Below are positions 45,734 to 54,598 of a DNA stretch of 64,000 nt, one piece after another; the stretch's first letter is position 1; every line of letters starts with the position of its first letter. The translations under genes were made by a program, and so were the position numbers. Source of the DNA: Amycolatopsis bartoniae (lineage in GTDB: Bacteria; Actinomycetota; Actinomycetes; Mycobacteriales; Pseudonocardiaceae); contig NZ_JACHWH010000010.1 in the NCBI RefSeq assembly GCF_014191255.1, positions 62,001 through 126,000 of the forward strand, written 5' to 3'. The notes under the pieces are model-generated. The model did no database searches and was not told where the DNA came from. It saw only the letters and a program-made list of their open reading frames with translations.

Positions 45734-47006
45734 TACCAGTAGCCCGGTCCCGGTCCTCCGCGCGGCGGAAGCACAGCATCGCGCCCAGCAGCACGAGCGG
45801 GTACACCAGATAGCCGTACCGCGTGGCCGGAGTGAGCAGGGTGAAAGCCCCGAGTCCCACGGCGATCCGCAGCATGGCGTCCGAGCCCAGGACAGGCGGC
45901 CGGCGCACGAGCCAGACCCCGATCGCGAGCGCGGCCGCACCCAGCAGCACGAACGCCAAGACCTTCCCCGCGGCCGAAGTACTCGCGATGAGGTGACCGG
46001 GCAGCGGACTCGCCGCGGGGGAGCGGACCACCCCGAGCCCCGCCGGGAACCGCAGCACGTGCTCGGTGAACGCGGCCGGGTCGACCAGCAGCACGGGCAC
46101 GGTGAGCACCGCGCCCGCCACCACCAGCGTGACCAGGAACCGGGCCAGCGCACGGGAACCGAGCCGGGCCGCGACGAGCACCGCGAGCACCACGGCGGCG
46201 GGGGCCACGATCAGCTTGGCGCTGACCACGGCGGCCAGTACCACCGCGGACAGCACCGGCCGGTCCCGTGCGGCCAGGGCTCCGGCGACGAGCAGGAGCC
46301 CGACGATCGCCAGGTCCGGCCCGGCCACCGACCACGTGAGCGCGGTGAGCGGACAGGCGACGGCGAGCTGCACCGCGCGCACCGGCACCCGGGGACGGCC
46401 CAGCAACCGCAGCGTGAGCCACACGCACACGCACGCGGTCAGGGCGAACACGAGCCGGGCGTCGGTGAGCGCGTCGGCCACCGGGCTGCCGCCGAACACC
46501 GCGCGCGGCAGCCCGAACACGGCCATGACGGGCCCGTACGGGGTGTAGTCGTTGACCTCGGGCGGCCGGCCGAGCGCGGTGATGTCCACATAGGGCGTGC
46601 CGTGCTCCAGCAGCAGCTTCGCGGAGCGTTCGATCACCCACACCTCGGGCTGGGCGCTCCACGAGAACGGCGTGATCAGCCAGTCCACGCCCGTCAGCCT
46701 GCGCACCACCAGCACGGCCAGCGGCACGAGCATCGCGAACAGCACGATCAGGCCGAGGCCGAGGCGCCGCGAGTGCCACCGGCCCGGCCGGCGCGGCTGC
46801 GTCCACAGCCAGGCCGTGTGCGCGGCCGCCAGCCCGTAGCCGACCGCGGCGAACCCGCCCCACACGCGGAACCCGTAGAACTCCGAGGTGAACGCGGTCA
46901 CCGCGGCGTAGGCCAGGCAGGCGAGGTAGAACAGCAGGTCCAGCGCGAGCGGCGAGACCGCCGGACGGGTGCGCGCGGCACGCCGGGGCAACGCTTCGAC
47001 ACCCAT
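45711..47006 (-). CDS. GT87-like membrane glycosyltransferase
   Basis: 431 residues with about 10-11 hydrophobic segments, resembling DUF2029/GT87 polyprenol-phosphate-sugar-dependent transferases. The region VNDYTPYGPVMAVFG in the first large loop and PLTALTWSVAGPDLAIVGLLL resemble the family. ATG 47006 has no ribosome site; TAACCT (47020-47015) lies eight bases upstream, suggesting a leaderless message. Sugar and acceptor unknown; a mannose-dependent lipoglycan role is only a guess from family. Confidence 0.75.
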   Translation of the reverse strand: MGVEALPRRAARTRPAVSPLALDLLFYLACLAYAAVTAFTSEFYGFRVWGGFAAVGYGLAAAHTAWLWTQPRRPGRWHSRRLGLGLIVLFAMLVPLAVLVVRRLTGVDWLITPFSWSAQPEVWVIERSAKLLLEHGTPYVDITALGRPPEVNDYTPYGPVMAVFGLPRAVFGGSPVADALTDARLVFALTACVCVWLTLRLLGRPRVPVRAVQLAVACPLTALTWSVAGPDLAIVGLLLVAGALAARDRPVLSAVVLAAVVSAKLIVAPAAVVLAVLVAARLGSRALARFLVTLVVAGAVLTVPVLLVDPAAFTEHVLRFPAGLGVVRSPAASPLPGHLIASTSAAGKVLAFVLLGAAALAIGVWLVRRPPVLGSDAMLRIAVGLGAFTLLTPATRYGYLVYPLVLLGAMLCFRRAEDRDRATGTTSSSRE

Positions 47007-47142
47007 GACCAGGAAGGTTACCGTGCGCCGGGAAAATGCCGGGACGCCTCGGGAAGCTTGTGCGAAGCTCTGGCGTTGTCCAGGACATCTGTGACCGGAA
47101 CCTCGACCAACCTGGAGGTTCTGGCCGAGGCTGGAGGGCGCT

Positions 47143-49008
47143 GTGGACAACACCTGGTCTTTGCTGAGCTCGGCGATGCGCCGTGAGGACGCACCGCGCG
47201 GGCTGGCGCCCGGCACGGTCGGGCGCGTGGCGCGCTTCGCCCGGCCGTACTGGCGCAGCCTCGCGGTCTTCCTCGTGCTGACGGTCGTCTCGGCCGTCAT
47301 CGCCGTCAGCACCCCGCTGCTGGCGGGCAAGGTCGTCGACACCATCGTCGGCGGGCACCAGGCCGGGCTGGTGATCGGCCTCGCGGTGATCGTCGCCGTG
47401 CTCGCGGTCGCCGACGCCGGGTTCGGGCTGGTCGAACGCTGGCAGTCGGCGCGGATCGGCGAGGGGCTGATCCTCGACCTGCGGCGCGCGGTGTTCGAGC
47501 ACGTGCAGCGCCTGCCGATCGCGTTCTTCACCCGCACGCGCACCGGCGCGCTCGTCAGCCGCCTCAACAACGACGTCATCGGCGCGCAGCGCACCTTCAC
47601 CGCGACACTGTCCGGGCTCGTCACCAACGTGATCCAGCTGGTGCTCTCGCTCGCGGTGATGCTGACGCTGTCGTGGCAGGTCACCGTGCTCGCGTTGGTG
47701 CTGCTGCCGGTGTTCGTGCTGCCCGCGCGCCGGATGGGCCGCCGGATGGCGTCGCTGCAACGCGAGTCGGCCCAGCTCAACGCCGGTATGACGACCCAGA
47801 TGACCGAACGGTTCTCCGCGCCCGGCGCGACGCTGGTGAAGCTGTTCGGCCACCCCCGGCAGGAGGCCGACGACTTCGGTGCCCGCGCCGGGCGCGTGCG
47901 CGACATCGGCGTGCGCACCGCGATGCTGACGCGGTGGTTCATGACGAGCCTGACGCTGGTCTCCGCGCTCGCGCAGGCGCTGGTGTACGGGCTGGGCGGG
48001 TGGCTCGCGATCCGCGGGCAGCTGCAGCCCGGCACGGTCGTCGCGCTCGCGCTGCTGCTGACCCGGCTGTACAGCCCCCTGACGGCGCTCGCGAACGTGC
48101 GCGTGGACGTGATGACGGCGCTGGTGTCGTTCGAGCGGGTCTTCGAGGTGCTCGACCTGAAGCCGATGATCACCGAGAAGCCGGACGCCCGCGCGGTGCC
48201 CGCGGGCGGGGTGTCGGTGGAGTTCGCGGACGTCCGGTTCGCGTACCCGGCGCCGGAGAAGTACTCGCTGGCGTCGCTGGAGGACGTGTCCACTCTGGAC
48301 AGCCGGGGCGGCGAGGAGGTGCTGCACGGGATCAGCTTCCGCGCCGAGCCCGGGCAGATGGTCGCGCTGGTCGGACCTTCCGGCGCGGGCAAGTCGACGA
48401 TCGCCACGCTGCTGCCGCGGCTCTACGACGTGGACTCCGGCGCGGTCCGGCTGTCCGATGTGGACGTTCGTGACCTGAGCTTCGCCTCGATCCGGGAGAC
48501 CGTCGGCGTGGTCACGCAGGACGGGCACCTGTTCCACGACACGATCCGCGCCAACCTCACCTACGCCCGCCCGGGCGCGGACGACGACGAGATCTGGGAC
48601 GCGCTGGACCGCGCGCGGCTCGGGGACCTGGTGCACCGGCTGCCCGACGGGCTCGACACGGTGGTGGGGGAGCGGGGCTACCGCCTGTCCGGCGGCGAAC
48701 GGCAGCGGCTCACGATCGCCCGGCTGCTGCTCGCGCAGCCCCGGGTGATCGTGCTCGACGAGGCGACCGCGCACCTGGACTCGGAGTCCGAGGCCGCCGT
48801 CGGCGAGGCGCTCACGCACGCGCTCGCCGGACGGACGGCACTCGTCATCGCGCACCGGCTGTCGACGGTCCGCGCCGCCGACCAGATCCTGGTGGTGGAG
48901 GACGGCGAGATCGTCGAACGCGGCACGCACGAGGAGCTGCTCGCCGCGGAAGGCCGCTACGCCGACCTCTACCACACCCAGTTCGCGGAGGAACCCGCCG
49001 CGGCTTAG
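47143..49008 (+). CDS. ABC exporter, fused membrane and ATPase domains
   Basis: 621 residues: an N-terminal six-helix ABC membrane domain (about 30-320) and a C-terminal ATPase. Walker A GPSGAGKST, signature LSGGERQRLTIA, Walker B VIVLDEATAHLD, switch His in VIAHRLSTVR. A half-transporter expected to work as a homodimer; drug, lipid or peptide substrate cannot be told. GTG 47143 after GGAGGG. Its stop overlaps the end of the convergent SIS gene by four bases. Confidence 0.9.
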   Translation: MDNTWSLLSSAMRREDAPRGLAPGTVGRVARFARPYWRSLAVFLVLTVVSAVIAVSTPLLAGKVVDTIVGGHQAGLVIGLAVIVAVLAVADAGFGLVERWQSARIGEGLILDLRRAVFEHVQRLPIAFFTRTRTGALVSRLNNDVIGAQRTFTATLSGLVTNVIQLVLSLAVMLTLSWQVTVLALVLLPVFVLPARRMGRRMASLQRESAQLNAGMTTQMTERFSAPGATLVKLFGHPRQEADDFGARAGRVRDIGVRTAMLTRWFMTSLTLVSALAQALVYGLGGWLAIRGQLQPGTVVALALLLTRLYSPLTALANVRVDVMTALVSFERVFEVLDLKPMITEKPDARAVPAGGVSVEFADVRFAYPAPEKYSLASLEDVSTLDSRGGEEVLHGISFRAEPGQMVALVGPSGAGKSTIATLLPRLYDVDSGAVRLSDVDVRDLSFASIRETVGVVTQDGHLFHDTIRANLTYARPGADDDEIWDALDRARLGDLVHRLPDGLDTVVGERGYRLSGGERQRLTIARLLLAQPRVIVLDEATAHLDSESEAAVGEALTHALAGRTALVIAHRLSTVRAADQILVVEDGEIVERGTHEELLAAEGRYADLYHTQFAEEPAAA

Positions 49009-49706
49009 GCCAGCGCGGGAACCCGCGGCTGGTAGCGGGCGAACAGGGCGGCGTTGGCCTCGTCGCCGCCCTGGACGTTCGAGCTGCGCCACAGCGGCGC
49101 GTCCTCGACCAGGGTGACCACCTTCGCCAGCACGGCGTTCCACAGGTAGGCGTTGAGGATCGTCGACAGCGCGGCGGTGCGCGGCTCCTCGGGCGGGAAG
49201 CTCGCGTCGCCCGGGCGCACGCCGGTGTCGAGCACGACGTCCGCCTCCTCGATCAGCGTGCTGCCGGCCCGCCTCGGCGCGGCGGCGACCGAGGCGCGCG
49301 AGCTGACGGCGATCACCGGGGCGCCCGCGGCGCGCGCGGCCCGCGCCAGCTCCACCGGGTACGGGTTGACGCCGGAGGTGGAGAACACGACCAGCGCGTC
49401 GTCCGGCCCCGGGGCCGCGGGGGCGAGAACCTCCGCGGCCAGGCCGCCGCGCCGCTCGGCCGACGTGCTCGACTGCGCGCCGTGCAGGGGGAGCAGCTGC
49501 GGGTGGTACAGCGGGTACACGCAGGCCAGGCCGCCCGCGCGGTAGAACGTCTCCGCCACGGCGGCCAGCGAGTGCCCCGCACCCGCCGTGAAGACCAGCC
49601 CGTCGGCCCGAATGGTCTTGACCACCAGGTCCGCGGCCCGCGCGACCTGCTCGGCGTTGTTCGTCTCGGCGGCACGCACCGCGTCAGTCACCAGATCTGA
49701 GATCAC
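49005..49706 (-). CDS. SIS-domain sugar-phosphate-binding protein
   Basis: 233 residues, single SIS domain (about 35-190) with phosphosugar loops FTAGAGHS and VVFSTSGVNPYP, resembling bacterial SIS proteins annotated as N-acetylglucosamine-phosphate-handling. GTG 49706, with TAGGGT (49719-49714) seven bases upstream and no ribosome site: leaderless. Divergent from the hydrolase with only 31 bases between start codons. Whether it is an enzyme or a sensor is unknown. Confidence 0.82.
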   Translation of the reverse strand: MISDLVTDAVRAAETNNAEQVARAADLVVKTIRADGLVFTAGAGHSLAAVAETFYRAGGLACVYPLYHPQLLPLHGAQSSTSAERRGGLAAEVLAPAAPGPDDALVVFSTSGVNPYPVELARAARAAGAPVIAVSSRASVAAAPRRAGSTLIEEADVVLDTGVRPGDASFPPEEPRTAALSTILNAYLWNAVLAKVVTLVEDAPLWRSSNVQGGDEANAALFARYQPRVPALA

Positions 49707-49737
49707 GCGCGAAACCCTATCGGGAACAATCACCGCC
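49707..49737. promoter_or_regulatory. 31-bp divergent leaderless promoter
   Basis: The whole space between two divergent start codons. TAGGGT on the minus strand (49719-49714) serves the SIS gene and AACAAT (49725-49730) on the plus strand serves the hydrolase, each seven bases before its start. The two -10 elements are separated by five bases, so polymerase binding should be mutually exclusive. Confidence 0.5.
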
Positions 49738-50388
49738 GTGGGCAGAGAATCCGGCATCCGGGCAGTCACCCTCGTCCTGCACGGCGGGGCCGAGACGGGC
49801 CTCGCGCCAGTGCGCCCGTGGAGCCCCGCGTACCTGCGGATGGTGCCGATCGCCCGGGCGGTCGCGACGGCGACCGCCCGGTACGGCGTCGAGGTCCGGC
49901 TGCTGCGCAACCGGGTGCGCGGCTGGAACTCCCCGCAGCTGCACCCGGTGTCCGACGCGCGGCACGCGCTGGAGCGGATCCACGCGGAGCGGCCGGGGGT
50001 GCCGGTGTTCCTCGTCGGGCATTCGATGGGCGGCCGGGTGGCGCTGCGGGTCGCCGACGATCCGGCCGTGACGTCGGTGTGCGCGCTCGCGCCCTGGACG
50101 CCCGCGGGGGAGCCGGTGGAACCCGTGCGAGGCCGGGACGTGGTGCTCGCGCACGGCACGCTGGACCGGATCACCGAGCCCGCCGAGTCCTTCGCGTACG
50201 CCCGGCGAGCGCAGGCCGTCGCGGCGCGGTTGCTGCGGTTCGAGCTGATGTCCGAGTCCCACGCGATGCTGCTGCGCGCGCCCGCGTGGCACCGGCTGGT
50301 GCGCCGGTTCGTGCTGGACGCGCTCGGCGTCACCCCGCTGCCGGAGTGGGACAAGGTGCCGGAACAGCGGCTGCGGCTGCCGGCTTAG
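49738..50388 (+). CDS. Alpha/beta hydrolase
   Basis: 216 residues. Oxyanion-side motif LVLHGGAE, nucleophile elbow GHSMGG (Ser at about 97), candidate Asp in HGTLDRITEP and His in SESHAML. Compact hydrolase without signal peptide. GTG 49738 lies seven bases after AACAAT; no ribosome site. Substrate unknown. Confidence 0.85.
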   Translation: MGRESGIRAVTLVLHGGAETGLAPVRPWSPAYLRMVPIARAVATATARYGVEVRLLRNRVRGWNSPQLHPVSDARHALERIHAERPGVPVFLVGHSMGGRVALRVADDPAVTSVCALAPWTPAGEPVEPVRGRDVVLAHGTLDRITEPAESFAYARRAQAVAARLLRFELMSESHAMLLRAPAWHRLVRRFVLDALGVTPLPEWDKVPEQRLRLPA

Positions 50389-50481
50389 CGGCGCGCACAA
50401 CCCTTTCGGGGAGTCGGACGTCCCAGGATGCGGGGTTTGCGGTTCACTAGGAGCCCGCAGGCGAAGATCGGGGTGGATGCG

Positions 50482-51648
50482 ATGACCTACGGCGGGAACT
50501 ACGGCGGCGGCTACGAGCGCCCGCGGCCGCGTGGTCCGCGGCAGCACCAGTCGGCGCAGATGCTGCCCGTGCCCGGTCAGGGCGGCCAGGGCCCGACACG
50601 GCCGATGTCCCGGCGCGCCGCGGCCCCGCCCCCGCCGCCACCGCAGACGCCGTACGAGCGCCAGCCCCTGCCCGGGCGGCCGCGCCGCCGGCGCCGCATC
50701 AGCATCCCGAAGGTGCTGCTGTGCCTGGTGCTGCTGTTCGTCGTGTTCGTCGCCGGGGTGTGGATCTACCTCGACAGCTCGATCAACCGGGTCGACGCGC
50801 TCGCCGACTACGACGGGCGGCCGGCGGCGGCGTCGGGCACGAACTGGCTGATCGTCGGCTCCGACAGCCGCGACGGGCTCACGACGGAGCAGGAGCAGCA
50901 GCTGGCCACCGGCGACAGCGCCGCGGCGGGCGGCGGCTCGCGCACCGACACGATCATGATCGCGCACCTGCCGGACAACGACACCAAGCCGACGCTGCTG
51001 AGCCTGCCGCGCGACTCGCAAGTGAGCATTCCCGGGCACGGCAAGGGCAAGATCAACTCGGCGTACTCGATCGGTGGTCCCGCGCTGCTGGCCAAGACCG
51101 TCGAGCAGGCCACCGGACTGCGCATGGACCACTACGCGGAGATCGGCTTCGGCGGGTTCGCGAACATCGTCGACGCGATCGGCGGCGTCGACATGTGCGT
51201 CCCGACGGAGATGCACGACGACTACACCAACATCACGATCCCGGCGGGCTGCCAGACGCTCGACGGCGCGCACGCGCTGGGTTTCGTGCGGATGCGCCAC
51301 AGCGAGGCGACGCCGCGGTCGGACCTGGACCGGGTGGAGAACCAGCGGAAGTTCATCGGCGCGCTGGTGAGCCAGATCGCGACGGCGGGCACCCTGCTCA
51401 ACCCGTTCCACTTCTTCCCGCTGCTCTCGGCGGCGCCGGACGCGCTGACCATGGCCGACGGCGACCACCTGCACAACCTGGTCGCGATGGCGTGGGCGAT
51501 GCGCGGCATCTCCGACGGCGGCGTGGTCACCACCACCGTGCCGGTCACGTCGGCGTCGGCGGAGAACTGGGACAAGACGAAGTCCAAGCAGCTGTTCGAC
51601 GCCCTGCGCGGGGACACCCAGATCCCGGACAGCGCGCTGATGAACTAA
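50482..51648 (+). CDS. LytR-CpsA-Psr family cell-wall polymer ligase
   Basis: Attaches lipid-linked glycopolymers to peptidoglycan (in mycolata, arabinogalactan) outside the membrane. 388 residues: a cytosolic Gly/Pro/Arg-rich N-terminus (1-72), one membrane helix (about 74-97), and the LCP domain (about 115-300) with conserved arginines in SRTDTIMIAHL, LPRDSQVSIPG and VRMRHSEATPRSDLDRVENQR. ATG 50482 after GGGGTGG; in-frame starts upstream are possible. Confidence 0.92.
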   Translation: MTYGGNYGGGYERPRPRGPRQHQSAQMLPVPGQGGQGPTRPMSRRAAAPPPPPPQTPYERQPLPGRPRRRRRISIPKVLLCLVLLFVVFVAGVWIYLDSSINRVDALADYDGRPAAASGTNWLIVGSDSRDGLTTEQEQQLATGDSAAAGGGSRTDTIMIAHLPDNDTKPTLLSLPRDSQVSIPGHGKGKINSAYSIGGPALLAKTVEQATGLRMDHYAEIGFGGFANIVDAIGGVDMCVPTEMHDDYTNITIPAGCQTLDGAHALGFVRMRHSEATPRSDLDRVENQRKFIGALVSQIATAGTLLNPFHFFPLLSAAPDALTMADGDHLHNLVAMAWAMRGISDGGVVTTTVPVTSASAENWDKTKSKQLFDALRGDTQIPDSALMN

Positions 51649-51689
51649 ATGCGGTGCGCTCCGGTGGGCCGGTCGGGCACCATCGGAGC

Positions 51690-52292
51690 ATGATCGAGCC
51701 CGCGACCGAGCTGACCGACGGGGTAGTGCTGCTGCGCCGCTGGCGTGCCGACGACCTGGAGCCGCTGCTGCATGTCGTGCAGGACTCGCTGGCGCACCTG
51801 GAGCCGTTCATGCCGTGGGCGGTCGGCGGGTACAGCCAGGACGACGGGGTGCGGTTCCTGCGTGACGCCGAGCGCCAGTGGTCTGCCGGGGAGGCGTTCG
51901 ACTACGCCAACGTCGGCGCGGACGGTGAGATCCTGGGCGCGGCGAGCCTCATGACGCGGCTCGGTCCCGGCGCGTTCGAGATCGGGTACTGGATCGGCCG
52001 CAGGCACACCGGCCACGGTCTGGTGACCCGGGCGGCGGCGCTGCTGACCACGGAAGCCTTCCGGCTGGGCCGTGAGCGCGTGGAGATCCGGCACGACCAG
52101 GCGAACGTCCGCAGCGGCCTGGTGCCGCAGCGGCTGGGCTTCACGCGCTCCGGCACCGCCCCGGCGGAACTCCCGGGCGGCACGGCGAGCACCGGCGTGC
52201 ACGTCCACTGGCGCATGACGGCGGAGGTGTGGGCGAGCCGGGACAGCGGTGCGGCAGGCACCGTGCCCGGGGCCGCGGGGCGGGGCCGCTAG
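51690..52292 (+). CDS. GNAT N-acetyltransferase, RimJ/RimL-like
   Basis: 200 residues with a RimJ/RimL-type fold (about 10-170): acetyl-CoA region IGRRHTGHGLVTRAAALLT, followed by IRHDQANVRSGLVPQRLGF. Probably acetylates a protein N-terminus or small amine. ATG 51690 has CACCAT six bases upstream and GGAG adjacent. The stop overlaps the convergent GGDEF-EAL gene by four bases. Confidence 0.88.
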   Translation: MIEPATELTDGVVLLRRWRADDLEPLLHVVQDSLAHLEPFMPWAVGGYSQDDGVRFLRDAERQWSAGEAFDYANVGADGEILGAASLMTRLGPGAFEIGYWIGRRHTGHGLVTRAAALLTTEAFRLGRERVEIRHDQANVRSGLVPQRLGFTRSGTAPAELPGGTASTGVHVHWRMTAEVWASRDSGAAGTVPGAAGRGR

Positions 52293-54136
52293 CGCGCGTG
52301 CCGTTCGATCAGCTCGTCCACCTCGTCGTCGGTGGCGGACGTGGCGATGAACGGGCCGCGGGCGGCGAGCACCCCGTGGGCACGCAGCCGTTCGGCGTGC
52401 TCCGTCGTCAGCACGCCCTCCGCGCCGATGCGCAGCTTCAGTTCGCGGGCCCGGACGATGAGCTGGTCCAGCGTCCGCGCGGCGATCTCGTCCTCGCCGT
52501 CCGCGAGCGCGTCCACCACCGGGCCGCTGAGCACGGCGTGCTCCACCTTCAGCTCGTGCTTCGGGATCAGCTCCAGGTCGGCCGACCCGCTCACCGTCAG
52601 CACCAGTTTCGCGCCGAGGTCCGAGAGCACCGACAGCGACTCCAGCACCTCGCCGCGCGGGTCGAGCAGGGACCCGCTGTCCGTGCACAGCCGCAGCGTT
52701 TTCGCGGGCAGGTGGTGCTCGTCGAGCTGGTCCTTGACCAGCCGCACCAGGTCGGGGTCGATCGCGAGCCGCCGCGGTAGTCGGACGCAGACGTCAGGGG
52801 CCGCGTCGCCGTAGCGCTCCCGCCAGCGGGCCGCGGCCGCGAGCGACTGGGTCAGCAGCCACTTGCCGAGCGGGATCGTCATGCCGGTGGTGTCGGCGAG
52901 CGGGTAGAACTCGCTGGAGTCCAGCTCGCCCAGCTGGCGGTGGTGCCAGCGCAGCCCGGCGTTGACGGCGGCCAGCTCGCCGTGGTCGGCGAGCTTGACC
53001 GTCGGCTGGTAGATGAGCGAGAACTCGCCGTTCTCCAGGGCACCGGCGATCTCCGCACCGAGCCGGTACCGGGCGCGGTCGCGGGCGTCGAGCTCGGGGT
53101 CGAACAGCATCCACTGCGCCTTGCCCGCCTCCTTCGCCCGGTGCAGGGCGATCTCGGCGGCGCGCTGCAGGTCCTCGGGCCCGCCGTCGCCGACGTCGCG
53201 CACGACGATGCCGACGCTGGCGCTCACGCCGATCCCGTGGTCGCCGATGTAGATCGGCTCGCCGAGCTCCTCCAGCGCCTGCTCGACGAGCCCGATCACG
53301 TCGCTCGGGTTCAGCTTGCCGCGCAACAGAATGCCGAACCCGTCGCCGGAGAGCCGGGCGACGAGCGTGTCCGGGCCGGCGAAGACCTCCTTGAGCTTGC
53401 GGGCGATGCCGCGCAGGACCTGGTCGCCCACGCCGGCGCCGAGCCCGTCGTTGATGACCTTGAACCCGTCGATGTCCAGGTACACCATGGCGATCTGGTC
53501 GCGGGCGGACGGGCTGAGCGCGGATTCCAGCAGCGTGTTGAAGCGGGAGCCGTTGGACAGGCCGGTGAGCGCGTCGTGCACGCTCTGGTGGCGCAGGGTC
53601 TCCTGCAGGGAGTGGACCTCACCGGCGTCCAGCACCATCAGCACGGGGAACGTCGAGCCCGGGCGGTCGCCGGGCAGCGTGGTGAGCGTGACGTCGGCCC
53701 AGGTGCCCGCATCGTCGGCGTGGATCAGCTGGAGGCGTTCGCGGTGCTGCTCGGAGTCGGTCTCTTCGAGCTCTTCGAGGCCGTTGCGCAGGCCTTCGAC
53801 GTCCCGGCGGGAGAACCCGAGCTCCGTGAGGTGCCGGCCGAGCAGCTCTTCGGGCTTGTAGCCGAGGAGCGCGCCGAGCGCCGCGTTCACCTCGACGATC
53901 TGTCCGGCGGGGTCGGCGAGCGCGATGCCCATCGGCGAGGTGGAGTAGAGCGCGCTGAACCGCCGGATGGCCGCCTCCCGCGCCGCCTCGACCGGCTGCA
54001 CCACGTCGCGGACGACGTCGTGCAGCAGCTCCTCCAGCCGGTCGGCGGAAAGACCTACCCCATCCGTGTGAGCGAGCTGCGCCGCCCACCGTCGGACGGC
54101 TTCTCCCAAGCCTGGCGCCCCACCAGGTTCCGGCAC
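52289..54136 (-). CDS. PAS-GGDEF-EAL protein with degenerate catalytic motifs
   Basis: 615 residues. A helical N-terminus, a PAS domain (about 58-165), a GGDEF domain (about 178-335) and an EAL domain (about 350-610). The GGDEF site reads LSGDGFGI, losing the catalytic residues. The EAL motif is NAGLRW, the LNLS metal site is RLPRRL, and the DDFGTG loop is absent. Both domains therefore look inactive, so a signal-binding or scaffold role is likely. GTG 54136 has AGAGGTGA upstream. The first GGDEF protein (39.4 kb) is only partly degenerate. Confidence 0.88.
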   Translation of the reverse strand: MPEPGGAPGLGEAVRRWAAQLAHTDGVGLSADRLEELLHDVVRDVVQPVEAAREAAIRRFSALYSTSPMGIALADPAGQIVEVNAALGALLGYKPEELLGRHLTELGFSRRDVEGLRNGLEELEETDSEQHRERLQLIHADDAGTWADVTLTTLPGDRPGSTFPVLMVLDAGEVHSLQETLRHQSVHDALTGLSNGSRFNTLLESALSPSARDQIAMVYLDIDGFKVINDGLGAGVGDQVLRGIARKLKEVFAGPDTLVARLSGDGFGILLRGKLNPSDVIGLVEQALEELGEPIYIGDHGIGVSASVGIVVRDVGDGGPEDLQRAAEIALHRAKEAGKAQWMLFDPELDARDRARYRLGAEIAGALENGEFSLIYQPTVKLADHGELAAVNAGLRWHHRQLGELDSSEFYPLADTTGMTIPLGKWLLTQSLAAAARWRERYGDAAPDVCVRLPRRLAIDPDLVRLVKDQLDEHHLPAKTLRLCTDSGSLLDPRGEVLESLSVLSDLGAKLVLTVSGSADLELIPKHELKVEHAVLSGPVVDALADGEDEIAARTLDQLIVRARELKLRIGAEGVLTTEHAERLRAHGVLAARGPFIATSATDDEVDELIERHAR

Positions 54137-54598
54137 GCTTCACCTCTTGTTGAACGGACAAAGGCCAGGTCAGCCGCAGTGCGCACGCCGCAGCGCCCGC
54201 ACCGGACCTCCTCCGGCCCTGAGTGATGCCACGCCATCACCTGCCGTCGGCACTGTCTACCGGCTGAACGAGTGATGATCAGTGTAGATGTGGTCACTTC
54301 GCGTGATGATCCGCCCCACCGCGGTGTAGAGCAGGGCAGGTCGAGAAGGCAGGAACGCGGCAATGCACCAGAAGGGCCAGGACCACCGCCCGGATCTCCC
54401 CCGCCCCTCGTCCCCAGCTGCACTTGGCGGTTGACTCGGCGGGTCAAGGGTCGCGCAGCGATCGCGAAGCGACGCCGAAGGCGCCCTTGAGGCGGCGAGG
54501 CAACCGTCGAACACTCAACGGCGAGGGGCGGGGGTGGGCCGGGCAAGGAGGGCGGCCACGCCCGGCCCACATCGAGCGACCCACTGCGAAACGAGCGG
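54137..54598. other. Non-coding region between the GGDEF-EAL gene and the P450
   Basis: 462 bases. The right half holds copy 2 of the dispersed palindromic element (54387-54570). The left half is probably the GGDEF-EAL promoter; TACACT on the minus strand (54286-54281) is a candidate -10. The nine-base word GTGATGATC occurs twice (54272-54280 and 54303-54311). No gene was recognised. Confidence 0.6.
54387..54570 (+). repeat. Dispersed palindromic intergenic repeat, copy 2
   Basis: Matches the reverse complement of 25271-25453. The core GGGTCAAGGGTCGCGCAGCG and the next 17 bases are identical to copy 1; the arms are slightly diverged (CGGTTGACTCGGCGG versus CGGTTGGCTCGCCGG). Copy 2 lies 29 bases beyond the 3' end of the P450 gene, so it could act at transcript ends. 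Confidence 0.8.
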
